This document shows, piece by piece, positions 46,947 through 59,514 of a stretch of DNA of 64,000 nucleotides (within the stretch, counting starts at the first letter, position 1; every line of letters begins with the position of its first letter). Origin of the DNA: Paraclostridium sordellii (GTDB lineage Bacteria; Bacillota; Clostridia; Peptostreptococcales; Peptostreptococcaceae); the NCBI RefSeq assembly GCF_000953675.1, contig NZ_LN679998.1:220116-284115 (forward strand), read 5' to 3'. Made by a program: the position numbers and the translations under genes. Below the pieces are notes generated by a model that searched no databases, was not told where the DNA came from, and saw only the letters and a program-made list of their open reading frames with translations.

Positions 46947-47828
46947 ATGAAGGATTATGTAATAAGAGCTACAGCTGGAGACGGTCAAGTTAGAGCTTTT
47001 GTTGCTACTACTAGAAACATGGTAGAGCAAGCTAGAGAGTTTCATAAAACTACTAAAGTTGCAACTGCTGCTTTAGGAAGAACACTTACAGCAACATCTA
47101 TGATGGGGCTTATGATGAAAAACGATGGAGATAAAATAACAGTTATAATAAAAGGTGGAGGTCCTATAGGAAATATCTTAGCAACGGCAAATGCTAAAGG
47201 TATAGTAAAGGGATATGTAGATAATCCAAATGTTGTAGTTGAAGATTATCCTAATGGAAAATTAAATGTTGCAGCAGCAGTTGGAACAGAAGGTACAGTT
47301 AGAGTAACTAAAGACTTAGGATTAAGAGAACCATATAATGGTTCATATCCTATAGTAAGTGGAGAGATTGCACAAGATTTAACTTATTACTTTGCAGTAT
47401 CTGAACAAACTCCATCAGTAGTTGCATTAGGAGTATTAACTAAAGAAGATGAAGTTGAATATGCAGGTGGATTTATAGTTCAATTAATGCCAGATGCATC
47501 TGAAGAAACGATATCAAAATTAGAATCTAATGTGGCTAAATTAGCATCTATAACAAACATGCTAAAAGATGGTAAAACTCCTGAAGATATACTTGAAATT
47601 GTACTTGATGGACTAAACCCTCAAATACTAGATAAGTGTGAAGTTGGATTTGAATGTGATTGTTCAAAAGAAAGAGTTGAAGGAGTATTAATATCAATAG
47701 GTAAAGACCAGTTAACTGAGATAATAGAAGAGGATAAACAAGCAGAAATAGGATGTCAATTCTGTAACTCCAAGTATGTATTTGATGAAGAAGAATTAAA
47801 AGCCATAAGAGACAAAATGAACAAGTAA
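46947..47828 (+). CDS. hslO: Hsp33 family redox-regulated chaperone
   Basis: Holdase chaperone activated by oxidation in the cytoplasm. The C-terminal zinc/redox site C-D-C (in F-E-C-D-C-S) and C-Q-F-C (in G-C-Q-F-C-N) supplies the four cysteines. N-terminal motifs are I-R-A-T-A-G-D-G-Q-V and G-P-I-G-N-I. 293 residues. ATG 46947 follows TTGGAGG. Confidence 0.95.
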   Translation: MKDYVIRATAGDGQVRAFVATTRNMVEQAREFHKTTKVATAALGRTLTATSMMGLMMKNDGDKITVIIKGGGPIGNILATANAKGIVKGYVDNPNVVVEDYPNGKLNVAAAVGTEGTVRVTKDLGLREPYNGSYPIVSGEIAQDLTYYFAVSEQTPSVVALGVLTKEDEVEYAGGFIVQLMPDASEETISKLESNVAKLASITNMLKDGKTPEDILEIVLDGLNPQILDKCEVGFECDCSKERVEGVLISIGKDQLTEIIEEDKQAEIGCQFCNSKYVFDEEELKAIRDKMNK

Positions 47829-47843
47829 AAAATGTTTAAGTAA

Positions 47844-47907
47844 AACCCTTTTGCACAAGTGTTATACCAAGTGGTAGAATATACTCATGCGAAAGGGTTT
47901 TTTTATT
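47844..47907 (+). terminator. Terminator of hslO
   Basis: AAACCCTTTTGCA (47844-47856) pairs with TGCGAAAGGGTTT (47889-47901), with a long loop, then a T-run. Confidence 0.7.
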
Positions 47908-47938
47908 TTAAAAACAAAAAAAGTGAGGTGAAAAATTT

Positions 47939-49276
47939 ATGAACTTTAATAATAGGTTGGAACTGACACAATCTCAAAAATTAGTTATGACAACACAGTT
48001 AAAGCAATCATTATCAATACTTAATATGAATAAAATTGAGCTAGAAGAAGTAATAAAAAAAGAATCAGAAGAAAATCCACTATTAGATGTTGAACGTAAA
48101 GAAGAAATAAATTGGGAAGCCTATATAAAAAATATGGATAATGGTTATAAAAGAGAAGTTAACTATAATCCAGACAATGAATTAAATCTTGAAAATATTA
48201 TAAAAGAAGAAACAAATTTATATGAGTATTTAAGTTTACAAATTGGATTGTATAAAATTCCAAACTCAGAAAGAGAAGTTTGTAATTATATAATAGATAG
48301 TTTAGATGAAGATGGATATTTAAGGGTCTCAGAACAATGAATGATCGATGAATTAGATGTAGAGATGACTACATTTGAAAAATGTTTGAATATAATTCAA
48401 CAACTAGATCCAATAGGGGTTGGAGCAAGAAATTTAGCTGAATGTTTAATAATTCAGGCGAAAAATCAAGGTATTTATGAAGAAGAACTTATAACAATAA
48501 TAGAAGAAGATTTAGATTTAATAGCTTTAAATAAGGTAAAAGAAATAAGCAAAAAGCATAAAATATCAATGCAAAAATGTATAAATTTAATTAATAAAAT
48601 AAAAAAATTAGATCCAAAACCAGGGAAAATGTGTTGTAGTGAAAGACCAGTATATGTGCAACCTGATGTTATGGTTGAAAAAATAGATAATGAATTTATT
48701 GTGTATATAAACGAAAAGGATTCATATTTATTAAAAATTAACAATTTTTATAAAGAAGTACTTAAAAATTCATCTTCTGATAATGAAGCTAAAGAATTTA
48801 TAAAAAATAAACTTAATTCTGCTACTAATTTAGTAAAAAATATACAAAGTAGAAATCATACTGTACTTAAAATTGCACAAGCGATAGTTTCATATCAAGA
48901 AGAGTTTTTTAACAAGGGCCCACAGTTTATAAAACCATTAAAATTAAAAGATATTGCACAAATTATAGACTGTCATGAATCGACTGTAAGTAGAGGTGTT
49001 AATGGAAAATATATGTTAACTCCATTTGGTCTATATGAATTTAAATATTTTTTCAGTAGTGCAATAGAAACTACAAGCGACGAAATGACATCAAGCACTA
49101 GTATAAAAAAGATTATAAAGGAAACAATAAAAGGGGAAAATAAGAAAAAACCGTTAAGTGATGAACATTTGTCGAAAATTTTGAAAGAACAAGGAATATC
49201 AGTTGCTAGAAGGACTGTATCTAAGTATAGAGAGGAATTAAACATACCTTCATCTAGCAAAAGAAGGGAATACTAA
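47939..49276 (+). CDS. rpoN: RNA polymerase sigma-54 factor with in-frame TGA at codon 134
   Basis: Sigma-54 (SigL) serves the -24/-12 promoters activated by regulators such as PrdR and CdsR. The frame holds 445 sense positions if codon 134 (TGA, 48338-48340) is read through. Residues 1-45 are the activator-interacting region (L-T-Q-S-Q-K-L-V-M-T-T-Q-L-K-Q-S), the middle is the core-binding domain, and the end has the HTH and the RpoN box (A-R-R-T-V-S-K-Y-R-E-E-L-N-I-P). The TGA lies between G-Y-L-R-V-S-E-Q and M-I-D-E-L-D-V. Homology continues in the same frame, with no length change against B. subtilis SigL. An ATG follows the TGA directly, so two proteins are also possible. Confidence 0.85.
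48338..48378 (+). promoter_or_regulatory. SECIS-like hairpin directly after the rpoN TGA
   Basis: Bases 48353-48362 pair with 48369-48378 (10 bp, two G-U) around the loop AGATGA, second base G. The loop begins 22 bases after the TGA; prdB shows 20 and prdC 28. Fits published bacterial SECIS constraints but may be chance in AT-rich DNA. Confidence 0.35.
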
Positions 49277-49349
49277 TAAAATAAATATAAAAAAATTTTA
49301 AAAACTATTGAAATTAATAAGGATTTCCTATAAAATAAAATTAACTTGT

Positions 49350-49385
49350 GGGACTGAAAATTAAACAAGGGACAAAAAAAGTCCC
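49350..49385 (+). promoter_or_regulatory. Candidate CggR operator / cggR leader
   Basis: GGGAC at 49350-49354 and 49369-49373 form a direct repeat 19 bases apart, and GTCCC follows at 49381. B. subtilis CggR binds CGGGAC repeats about 20 bases apart. The position just upstream of cggR suits autoregulation. GGGAC/GTCCC could also form a small hairpin. Confidence 0.45.
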
Positions 49386-49420
49386 TAAGACATTGATTAA
49401 GATTGAAGGAGCAAGGTTAG

Positions 49421-50443
49421 ATGAATAAATTAATTGATATGCAAAAAAAATTAATTCCACAAGTGGTAGAGCTTATGGAAAGAAGATATTCTATCCTAAG
49501 GCAAATATCTTTAAGCGAACCAATAGGAAGACGTACACTATCAAACATGCTAGATATTAGCGAAAGAATAATAAGATCTGAAACAGAAGTCTTAAAAGAA
49601 CAAAATCTTATAAATGTAGCTGGATCAGGGATGACAGTCACAGAAGAAGGATCAGAACTTTTAGATGAATTAAAAGATGTTATGAATGATGTAATGGGTC
49701 TTTCTAAGCTACAACAAAGAGTTAAGGAGAAACTAGGAATAAAGAAAGTTATAGTAGTTCCTGGTAACTTTGAGAAAAACGAAAGCTTACTAAAAGACGT
49801 TGCAAAGAGTGGAGCCGAATACTTCTTAAGTATTTTAAAAGATTCTAATGTAGTTTCGGTAACCGGTGGAAGCACTATGCTAGAATTTGCAAGTAGTTTA
49901 AAAAGCGATAAGAAATACAATCAAACAACTATCGTACCTGCAAGAGGTGGGGTTGGAAAAGATGTAGAAACTCAATCAAATAATATTGTAGCTATCTTAG
50001 GAAAAAAATTAGGAGCACACTATAAATTACTTAACGTTCCAGATGAACTAGGTGCAGAAGCTATGAAAACGCTTAGTTTAGAACCAGAGATAAATAAAAC
50101 TTTAAACTACATAGTAAATACAGACATACTTGTATTTGGTATAGGAAGAGCCGATGAAATGGCAAAAAGAAGAAAATTACCAAAATCACAAGTTGAGGAA
50201 ATTTTATCAAAAGGTGCTGTAGGAGAAGCCTTTGGATATTACTTCAATAAAAACGGTGAAATAGTATGTGAACTAAATACTGTAGGAATAAAGTTGGAAA
50301 CCTTTAAATCTGTAAAAAATAATATAGCTATATTTGCAGGCTCAAGCAAAGCTGAAGCAGTTACTGCAATTTCTAAAATAAATCAAAATATGGTTATTGT
50401 TACAGATGAGGAAAGTGCTTACAAAATATTAGAAATAAATTAA
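49421..50443 (+). CDS. cggR: Central glycolytic genes regulator
   Basis: SorC/DeoR-type repressor of the gapA operon, which senses fructose-1,6-bisphosphate. An N-terminal winged helix (about residues 17-75, I-S-L-S-E-P-I-G-R-R-T-L-S-N-M-L-D-I-S) precedes a sugar-binding domain with V-T-G-G-S-T-M and the I-V-P-A-R-G-G-V-G segment. 340 residues. Located immediately before gapA as in Bacillus and C. difficile. Confidence 0.94.
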   Translation: MNKLIDMQKKLIPQVVELMERRYSILRQISLSEPIGRRTLSNMLDISERIIRSETEVLKEQNLINVAGSGMTVTEEGSELLDELKDVMNDVMGLSKLQQRVKEKLGIKKVIVVPGNFEKNESLLKDVAKSGAEYFLSILKDSNVVSVTGGSTMLEFASSLKSDKKYNQTTIVPARGGVGKDVETQSNNIVAILGKKLGAHYKLLNVPDELGAEAMKTLSLEPEINKTLNYIVNTDILVFGIGRADEMAKRRKLPKSQVEEILSKGAVGEAFGYYFNKNGEIVCELNTVGIKLETFKSVKNNIAIFAGSSKAEAVTAISKINQNMVIVTDEESAYKILEIN

Positions 50444-50454
50444 TTAATAACTAG

Positions 50455-51510
<1,056 letters not shown>

Positions 51511-51533
51511 TTTAAATAAAAATAACAGGATTT

Positions 51534-51582
51534 AAAAAAGTCCGGGTTTGTAGTTTAATACTACGGGCTCTGGACTTTTTTT
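51534..51582 (+). terminator. Terminator of gapA
   Basis: AAAAAAGTCC (51534-51543) pairs with GGACTTTTTT, with an inner GTAG/CTAC stem, then T's. Confidence 0.85.
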
Positions 51583-51698
51583 AACAATATATAAAGTTAA
51601 ATAAAGCGGATTTTTTACAAATGTGATATACTTTTATGGGAAAAGATAGAAATATGATATACTAAACAGTGAAAACTGTTTTGAGAGGAGATAGGACC

Positions 51699-52898
51699 AT
51701 GTCAATGCTTAATAAAAAGACAATAGAAGATATAAATGTGTGTGGTAAAAGAGTTTTAGTTAGATGTGACTTTAACGTACCTTTAAAAGATGGGGTTATA
51801 ACTGATGAAAACAGATTAAACGGAGCAATGCCTACTATAAAGTACTTAGTAGATAAAGGAGCAAAAGTAATACTTTGCTCACACTTAGGAAAGCCAAAAG
51901 GTGAAGCTAAGCCAGAGTTATCTTTAGCACCTGTAGCTAAAAGATTATCTGAAATGTTAGGTAAGGAAGTTGTTTTTGCAGCTGACGAAAACGTTGTAGG
52001 AGAAAATGCAAAGGCTGCTGTAGCTAAGATGGAAAACGGAGATGTAGTATTACTTGAAAATACTAGATATAGAAAAGAAGAGACTAAAAACGAAGAAAAC
52101 TTTTCTAAAGAGTTAGCTTCTCTAGCTGAAATATTCGTAAATGATGCATTCGGGACTGCTCATAGAGCTCACTGTTCAACAGTTGGAGCTGGAGAATTTT
52201 TAGCTGAAAGAGCTTGTGGATACTTAATTCAAAAAGAGTTAAAATTCTTAGGAGAAGCAGTAGCTAATCCTGTAAGACCTTTCACTGCTATATTAGGAGG
52301 AGCTAAAGTTTCTGATAAGATAGCTGTTATAAATGAATTATTAGAAAAAGTAGATAACCTAATAATAGGTGGGGGAATGGCTTATACATTCTTAAAAGCT
52401 CAAGGTTATGAAATAGGAACTTCTTTAGTAGAAGAAGACAAAGTTGAATACGCTAAAGAAATGATGGAAAAAGCAAAAGCTAAAGGGGTTAAATTATTAT
52501 TACCAATAGATAATGCTGTAGCTGATAAATTTGCAGATGTTAAGCCAGTTATAACTGAAGATGCAAATATACCATCAGGATATATGGGACTTGATATAGG
52601 ACCTAAAACAATAGAAGAATATGTAAACACAGTAAATGCTTCTAAAACAATAGTATGGAATGGACCAATGGGAGTTTTCGAATTTGAAAACTTTGCAAAT
52701 GGAACACTAGCTGTTGCTAAAGCTATGGCACAATTAACTGATGCTACAACTGTAATAGGTGGAGGAGACTCTGCTGCAGCTGTTAACCAATTAGGATTTG
52801 GAGATAAGATGACTCATGTTTCAACTGGTGGGGGAGCTTCTCTTGAATTCTTAGAAGGTAAAGAATTACCAGGTATAGTAGCATTAGATAACAAATAA
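51699..52898 (+). CDS. pgk: Phosphoglycerate kinase
   Basis: Makes ATP from 1,3-bisphosphoglycerate. R-C-D-F-N-V-P near residue 25, the G-G-G-M-A-Y-T-F segment near 225, and the nucleotide motif G-G-G-D-S-A-A near 360. 399 residues. ATG 51699 is preferred to an upstream frame start because GAGAGGAGATAGG precedes it. Confidence 0.98.
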   Translation: MSMLNKKTIEDINVCGKRVLVRCDFNVPLKDGVITDENRLNGAMPTIKYLVDKGAKVILCSHLGKPKGEAKPELSLAPVAKRLSEMLGKEVVFAADENVVGENAKAAVAKMENGDVVLLENTRYRKEETKNEENFSKELASLAEIFVNDAFGTAHRAHCSTVGAGEFLAERACGYLIQKELKFLGEAVANPVRPFTAILGGAKVSDKIAVINELLEKVDNLIIGGGMAYTFLKAQGYEIGTSLVEEDKVEYAKEMMEKAKAKGVKLLLPIDNAVADKFADVKPVITEDANIPSGYMGLDIGPKTIEEYVNTVNASKTIVWNGPMGVFEFENFANGTLAVAKAMAQLTDATTVIGGGDSAAAVNQLGFGDKMTHVSTGGGASLEFLEGKELPGIVALDNK

Positions 52899-52933
52899 AA
52901 AGATTTTATAGTTACCAATAATTTAAAATATAT

Positions 52934-52974
52934 GCACTATGATAGTTAGAAAACTACCACAACTGTCATAGTGC
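52934..52974 (+). other. Hairpin between pgk and tpiA
   Basis: A 14-bp stem (52934-52947 with 52961-52974, one G-T pair) with a 13-base loop and no T-run, 39 bases before tpiA. Suggests mRNA processing or stability rather than termination. Confidence 0.6.
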
Positions 52975-53013
52975 GAAAAAAGTACTATGTTTATAGTAAT
53001 GGAGGAAATAAAA

Positions 53014-53760
53014 ATGAGAAAACCTATAATAGCAGGAAACTGGAAAATGCACAAAACTATAGCTGAAGCTGTAGAGTTTGTTGAAGAAATAAAAGGAAAA
53101 GTAAACAATACAGATGTGGAAGCGGTTATATGTGCTCCTTTTACTTTATTAAAAGATTTAAAAGAAGCTACAAAAGGAACTGATATAAAAATAGGTGCTC
53201 AAAATATGCACTATGCAGATAATGGAGCATTCACAGGAGAAGTATCTGCGCCTATGTTAAATGAATTAAATATAGATTACGTAGTGCTTGGACACTCTGA
53301 AAGAAGACAATACTTTAATGAAACTAATGAAACAGTAAATAAAAAAGTATTAAAAGCTTTAGAAGCTGGAATAGATCCAATATTATGTATAGGTGAAACT
53401 TTAGAAGAAAGAGAAGCAGATAAAACTAAAGATAAATGTAGATTACAAGTTGAAAAAGCTTTAGAAAATGTATCTAAAGATGATATGAAAAAAGTTGTTA
53501 TAGCATATGAGCCAATATGGGCTATAGGAACTGGAAAAACTGCAACTGCAGAACAAGCTAACGATGTAATAGCATATGTTAGAGAAGTAGTTAAAGGATT
53601 ATACGGAGAAGAAATTTCAGAAGAAGTAAGAATACAATATGGTGGAAGTGTTAAGCCTAACAATGTATCTGAAATAATGAATCAGACTGATATAGATGGA
53701 GCTTTAGTTGGTGGAGCTAGTTTAAAACCTGCTGACTTTGTAGAACTTGTTAATTTCTAA
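53014..53760 (+). CDS. tpiA: Triosephosphate isomerase
   Basis: Interconverts the two triose phosphates. G-N-W-K-M-H at residues 8-13 (Lys), L-G-H-S-E-R-R with the catalytic His near 95, [10 protein letters not shown] with the catalytic Glu near 167, and Y-G-G-S-V near 211. 248 residues. ATG 53014 follows GGAGGAA. Confidence 0.98.
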   Translation: MRKPIIAGNWKMHKTIAEAVEFVEEIKGKVNNTDVEAVICAPFTLLKDLKEATKGTDIKIGAQNMHYADNGAFTGEVSAPMLNELNIDYVVLGHSERRQYFNETNETVNKKVLKALEAGIDPILCIGETLEEREADKTKDKCRLQVEKALENVSKDDMKKVVIAYEPIWAIGTGKTATAEQANDVIAYVREVVKGLYGEEISEEVRIQYGGSVKPNNVSEIMNQTDIDGALVGGASLKPADFVELVNF

Positions 53761-53771
53761 GGAGTGAAAAC

Positions 53772-55301
53772 ATGAAAAAACCAGTAGCACTAATAATAAT
53801 GGATGGTTTTGGGTGTAGTGATATAAAGATAGGAAACGCAGTAGCAAGTGCAAATACTCCTAATTTAGATAAACTACATGATAACTACCCTCATACTTTA
53901 ATAAAAGCTAGTGGACTTGACGTAGGTCTTCCAGATGGACAAATGGGTAACTCAGAAGTAGGACACACTAACATCGGTGCAGGAAGAATAGTATATCAAG
54001 ATTTAACTAGAGTTAGTAAAGCTATCAAAGATGGTGAATTATTTAAAAACGAAGTTTTACTAGAAGCTATGAAAAATGGAAAAGAACATTCACTTCATTT
54101 AATGGGATTATTATCTGATGGTGGAGTTCACTCACACATAGATCATTTAAAAGCCTTAATAAAAATGGCTAAAGAAAATGGTGTAGAAAATGTATATGTT
54201 CACGCATTCACAGATGGTAGAGACACTGAACCAAAAAGTGCTTTAACTTATATCGAAGATGTAGAAAACTACATGAAAGAAGTAGGTGTGGGTAAATTTG
54301 CATCAGTATCAGGTAGATACTATGCTATGGATAGAGATAAAAGATGGGAAAGAATACAATTAGCTTATGAAGCTATGGTAGATGGTAAAGGTGAAACTGC
54401 GACTTCTGCAAAAGAAGCGATAGAAAAAGCTTATGCCGATGGAAAAACTGATGAATTCGTAATGCCAACTGTAATTGTTGAAAATGACAAGCCAGTAGGA
54501 CTTATAAAAGAAAATGACTCTATAATATTTGGAAACTTTAGACCAGATAGAGCAAGACAAATAACTAGAGCATTAGTATGTGATGAATTTGTTGGATTTG
54601 AAAGACCATGTATGAAAACTTACTTTGTTTGCTTAACTACATATGACATAACTATAAAAAATGTTCATGTAGCATTTAAACCACAAAGCTTAGTAAATAC
54701 ATTAGGAGAGTATTTAGCTAAAAATGGTAAAACTCAATTAAGAGCAGCTGAAACAGAAAAATACGCTCATGTTACTTTCTTCTTTAATGGTGGAGTAGAA
54801 GAACCAAATAAAGGTGAAGATAGATTGTTAGTTCCATCTCCAAAGGTTGCTACATATGACCTTCAACCAGAGATGAGTGCTGATGAATTAACTGATAAAA
54901 TGTTAAAAGCTATAGATGAAGATAAATATGACTTTATAGTACTTAACTATGCTAACCCAGACATGGTAGGACATACTGGAGTTATAGAAGCAGCAGTTAA
55001 AGCTGTTGAAGAAGTAGATAAATGTGTTGGAAAAGTTACAGATAAAATATTAGAAAAGGGTGGAGTAGCTTTAATAACTGCAGACCATGGGAATGCAGAA
55101 CTTATGCAAGACCCTGAAACTAAAACTACTGTAACTGCTCACTCAATTAATCCAGTACCATTTATGGTAGTAGGAGAAAATCTTAAATCAGCTAAACTTA
55201 GAAAAGATGGAAGATTATCTGATATAGCACCAACAGTTTTAGATATAATGGAACTTGAAAAACCAGAAGAAATGACTGGAACTTCAATAATAGAAAAATA
55301 A
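53772..55301 (+). CDS. gpmI: 2,3-bisphosphoglycerate-independent phosphoglycerate mutase
   Basis: Mn-dependent mutase between 3- and 2-phosphoglycerate. M-D-G-F-G near residue 10, the catalytic Ser in G-N-S-E-V-G-H near 62, H-A-F-T-D-G-R-D-T near 143, and D-H-G-N-A-E near 443. 509 residues. ATG 53772 follows AAGGAG, 11 bases after tpiA. Confidence 0.98.
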   Translation: MKKPVALIIMDGFGCSDIKIGNAVASANTPNLDKLHDNYPHTLIKASGLDVGLPDGQMGNSEVGHTNIGAGRIVYQDLTRVSKAIKDGELFKNEVLLEAMKNGKEHSLHLMGLLSDGGVHSHIDHLKALIKMAKENGVENVYVHAFTDGRDTEPKSALTYIEDVENYMKEVGVGKFASVSGRYYAMDRDKRWERIQLAYEAMVDGKGETATSAKEAIEKAYADGKTDEFVMPTVIVENDKPVGLIKENDSIIFGNFRPDRARQITRALVCDEFVGFERPCMKTYFVCLTTYDITIKNVHVAFKPQSLVNTLGEYLAKNGKTQLRAAETEKYAHVTFFFNGGVEEPNKGEDRLLVPSPKVATYDLQPEMSADELTDKMLKAIDEDKYDFIVLNYANPDMVGHTGVIEAAVKAVEEVDKCVGKVTDKILEKGGVALITADHGNAELMQDPETKTTVTAHSINPVPFMVVGENLKSAKLRKDGRLSDIAPTVLDIMELEKPEEMTGTSIIEK

Positions 55302-55359
55302 TTTCAATATTGAAAAATTTACCAATAAATAACTGTATTTTACAAAATATATAATGTAA

Positions 55360-56697
<1,338 letters not shown>

Positions 56698-56716
56698 TCC
56701 CAAATAAATAAATGCT

Positions 56717-56750
56717 AAAAAGAGTCTTAGTTTACTAAGGCTCTTTTCAA
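56717..56750 (+). terminator. Terminator of eno
   Basis: AAAAAGAGTCTTAG pairs with CTAAGGCTCTTTT (56735-56747) with a G-T pair and a short loop. Confidence 0.75.
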
Positions 56751-56926
56751 ATTTATAACAAAACAATTTAATCATAAAGTATAATGGGTATAATAACAAT
56801 AGTATAAACATTGATTTTAAGTACAATAATATAAACAAGGTTGGCTTTATAACTTGAATGTAGCATGTTTATGTGCTACACTAAACTTATGTTATAATTA
56901 GAGATTATAAATGTAGGAGGATAAAC

Positions 56927-57148
56927 ATGGCTAATGTTTTAATGGGATTACAGATAGTTTTATCTATCATTTTAGTAGCTAGCATATTACCTCAAGATAG
57001 TAAAAGTGCTGTACCTACTGAGTTTGGTGGAGAAGGAACTCAAAGCTATTTTAAACCAAAAGGAAAAGAAGCATTTTTAGGAAGAGTAACTAAGATATCA
57101 GCAGTATTATTTTTCTTAAATGCACTAGCTTTAGTTATTATTAAATAA
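56927..57148 (+). CDS. secG: Preprotein translocase subunit SecG
   Basis: 73-residue membrane subunit that aids SecYE translocation. Two hydrophobic segments (about 3-20 and 53-71) flank a small polar loop with the G-G-E-G-T-Q-S-Y-F sequence. ATG 56927 follows GGAGGAT. Stands alone, before rnr, as in many Firmicutes. Confidence 0.92.
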   Translation: MANVLMGLQIVLSIILVASILPQDSKSAVPTEFGGEGTQSYFKPKGKEAFLGRVTKISAVLFFLNALALVIIK

Positions 57149-57173
57149 TAGAAAATAGTTAAAAAATAAGATG

Positions 57174-57203
57174 ACAATTACGAGATTCGTAATTGTTTTT
57201 TTA
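57174..57203 (+). terminator. Terminator of secG
   Basis: A 10-bp perfect stem (57174-57183 with 57187-57196) precedes a T-run. Confidence 0.85.
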
Positions 57204-57351
57204 TATAGAACAAAAATTTACTAAATAAACCAATTAATGATATAATTTAGAAATAGTTAATATCTGTGTAATTTAAATAAATAAAATGGGAAAAATATTT
57301 GATAAGCGCATAGAATAAATTAAACAATAATAAAAGTGAGGAGGAAACAGA

Positions 57352-59499
57352 ATGGGTGAAGAATTAAAACAAAAATTGTTAGGACTGGTATCAGAAGCAG
57401 CCTACAATCCTCTAAAAAAAGAAGAGTTAGCAATAATATTTGATATACATCATACAGAAATGCCTATGTTTTACAATTTCTTAGATGAATTAGTAGAAGA
57501 TGGGTATTTAATACTTACTAAAAAAGGTAAATATACATCTCCAAGTCATATGGGTCTTTTTGTAGGTAAGCTAGTGTCTCATAAGAAGGGATTTGGATTT
57601 GTAGAATCTGATGAAGAATATACTCAAGATTTATTTATACCAGCTGACAATCTAAATGGAGCTATGCATAACGATAGAGTTATTGCAGAAATAATAACAC
57701 CAGCAACAGATGAAAAAAGAGCAGAGGGTAAAATAATAAAAGTAGTGGAAAGAGCTATAACTGATGTAGTAGGAACTTTCCAAGATAGTAAAAACTTTGG
57801 GTTTGTTGTACCTGATAATAAGAAATTTAATAAGGATATATTTATTCCAAAGAAATTTTTCAATGGTGCAAAAAGAAATGACAAGGTTGTTTGTAGAATA
57901 ACAAAATGGCCAATGGAAGATAGAAAACCAGAAGGAAAAATAATAGAAGTTTTAGGGCAAAAAGGTGATAGATATGTTGAGATAGCATCTGTAATAAGAG
58001 AACATGGATTACCTGAAGAATTCCCTAAGAAGGTAGTAGATGAAGCTGAAAAAGTAGCTGTTGAAATACCACAAGAAGAAATAGATAGAAGATTAGATAT
58101 AAGAGATATGAACATATTTACTATAGATGGTGAAGATGCTAAAGACTTAGACGACGCTGTTTCTATAGAAGTTTTAGATAATGGAAACTATAAATTAGGA
58201 GTTCATATAGCTGATGTTACTCATTATGTAAAAGAAAAAAGTAAGTTAGATAAAGAAGCTTTAAAAAGAGCTACTTCTGTGTACTTAGTTGATAAGGTTA
58301 TACCTATGTTACCTAAGAATTTATCTAATGGAGTATGTAGTTTAAATCCATTTGAAGATAAACTTACTTTATCTGTATTTATGGAGATAGATAGTAAAGG
58401 AGAAGTTGTAAAGCACGATATAAAAGAAACTGTAATAAACTCTAAAGCTAGAATGACTTATACAGAGGTTTCTGATATTCTTGAAAAAGATGATGAAAAG
58501 CTTAAAACCACATTTGCTAAAGTAGTAGATGATTTTTACAATGCTGAGAAGTTAGCAAGAATATTAATGCAAAGAAGAGAAAAGCGTGGAGCTATAAATT
58601 TTGATTTCCCAGAAGCCAAGATAATCTTAAATGGTGATGGAGATGTTGTAGATATAACTCAATATGAAAGAAGAATATCTAATAAGATAATAGAAGAGTT
58701 TATGCTAGTTGCAAATGAAACTGTTGCAGAGCATTTCTTCTGGTTAAATATGCCTTTTGTTTATAGAGTTCATGAAACTCCAGCACATGAAAAGATAGAG
58801 ACTTTAAATAAATTTATATCTACTTTTGGATATGTTATAAAAGGTGATTTAGAAAGTGTTCATCCTAAGGAATTACAAAAAATTATAGAAAGTATACATG
58901 GAACTACTGAGGAGAAAGCTATAAGTACTATTATGCTTCGTTCTTTAAAACAAGCTAGATATTCTCCAGAGTGTATAGGTCACTTTGGATTAGCAGCACA
59001 ATATTATTCTCACTTTACTTCTCCAATAAGAAGATATCCAGATTTACAAATCCATAGAATTATAAAAGAATTCTTAAACGGAAAGATAAGTCAAAAAAGA
59101 CAAGATCAATTAGCTCAAATAGTTGATTATGCTTCAACTCAATCTTCAGAAAGAGAAAGAGAAGCTGAACTTGCTGAAAGAGATGTCAAGGATATTTATA
59201 AAGCTAGATATATGGAAGATAAAGTTGGAGAAGAGTTTGTCGGTATTGTTTCTAGTGTAACTTCTTTTGGTATGTTTATAGAACTTGATAATACTGTTGA
59301 AGGTTTAGTTAGACTTGCTGATATGAATGATGATTATTATATATTTGATGAGAATAGTTTCACTATTTTAGGTGAAAGAACTAAGAAGATGTTTAGAATA
59401 GGTGATGTTGTTAGAATTAGAGTTGATAAAGTTAATGTTGACTTTAAAGAAATTGACTTTGCTTTATTAGGTAAAGTTGAAAAAGATATAAAAGAGTAA
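57352..59499 (+). CDS. rnr: Ribonuclease R
   Basis: Processive 3'-5' exoribonuclease that degrades structured RNA and, in other bacteria, tmRNA-tagged transcripts. N-terminal helix-turn-helix (about 1-60), two cold-shock domains, the RNB catalytic domain with D-G-E-D-A-K-D-L-D-D-A near residue 260, H-F-T-S-P-I-R-R-Y-P-D-L near 565, and a C-terminal S1 domain (about 625-705). 715 residues. ATG 57352 follows GAGGAGG. Its neighbours smpB and ssrA serve the same trans-translation pathway. Confidence 0.97.
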   Translation: MGEELKQKLLGLVSEAAYNPLKKEELAIIFDIHHTEMPMFYNFLDELVEDGYLILTKKGKYTSPSHMGLFVGKLVSHKKGFGFVESDEEYTQDLFIPADNLNGAMHNDRVIAEIITPATDEKRAEGKIIKVVERAITDVVGTFQDSKNFGFVVPDNKKFNKDIFIPKKFFNGAKRNDKVVCRITKWPMEDRKPEGKIIEVLGQKGDRYVEIASVIREHGLPEEFPKKVVDEAEKVAVEIPQEEIDRRLDIRDMNIFTIDGEDAKDLDDAVSIEVLDNGNYKLGVHIADVTHYVKEKSKLDKEALKRATSVYLVDKVIPMLPKNLSNGVCSLNPFEDKLTLSVFMEIDSKGEVVKHDIKETVINSKARMTYTEVSDILEKDDEKLKTTFAKVVDDFYNAEKLARILMQRREKRGAINFDFPEAKIILNGDGDVVDITQYERRISNKIIEEFMLVANETVAEHFFWLNMPFVYRVHETPAHEKIETLNKFISTFGYVIKGDLESVHPKELQKIIESIHGTTEEKAISTIMLRSLKQARYSPECIGHFGLAAQYYSHFTSPIRRYPDLQIHRIIKEFLNGKISQKRQDQLAQIVDYASTQSSEREREAELAERDVKDIYKARYMEDKVGEEFVGIVSSVTSFGMFIELDNTVEGLVRLADMNDDYYIFDENSFTILGERTKKMFRIGDVVRIRVDKVNVDFKEIDFALLGKVEKDIKE

Positions 59500-59514
59500 G
59501 CTAGTTTTTTTGCT

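Noticed and set aside
49417-49920. A 167-residue minus-strand frame opposite cggR
   Set aside because: Shadow of cggR; no start signal and serine/leucine-rich noise.
56862-56884. TGTAGCA...TGCTACA inverted repeat before secG as an operator
   Set aside because: The short dyad lies near the probable promoter, but there is no known regulator or second copy to support it.
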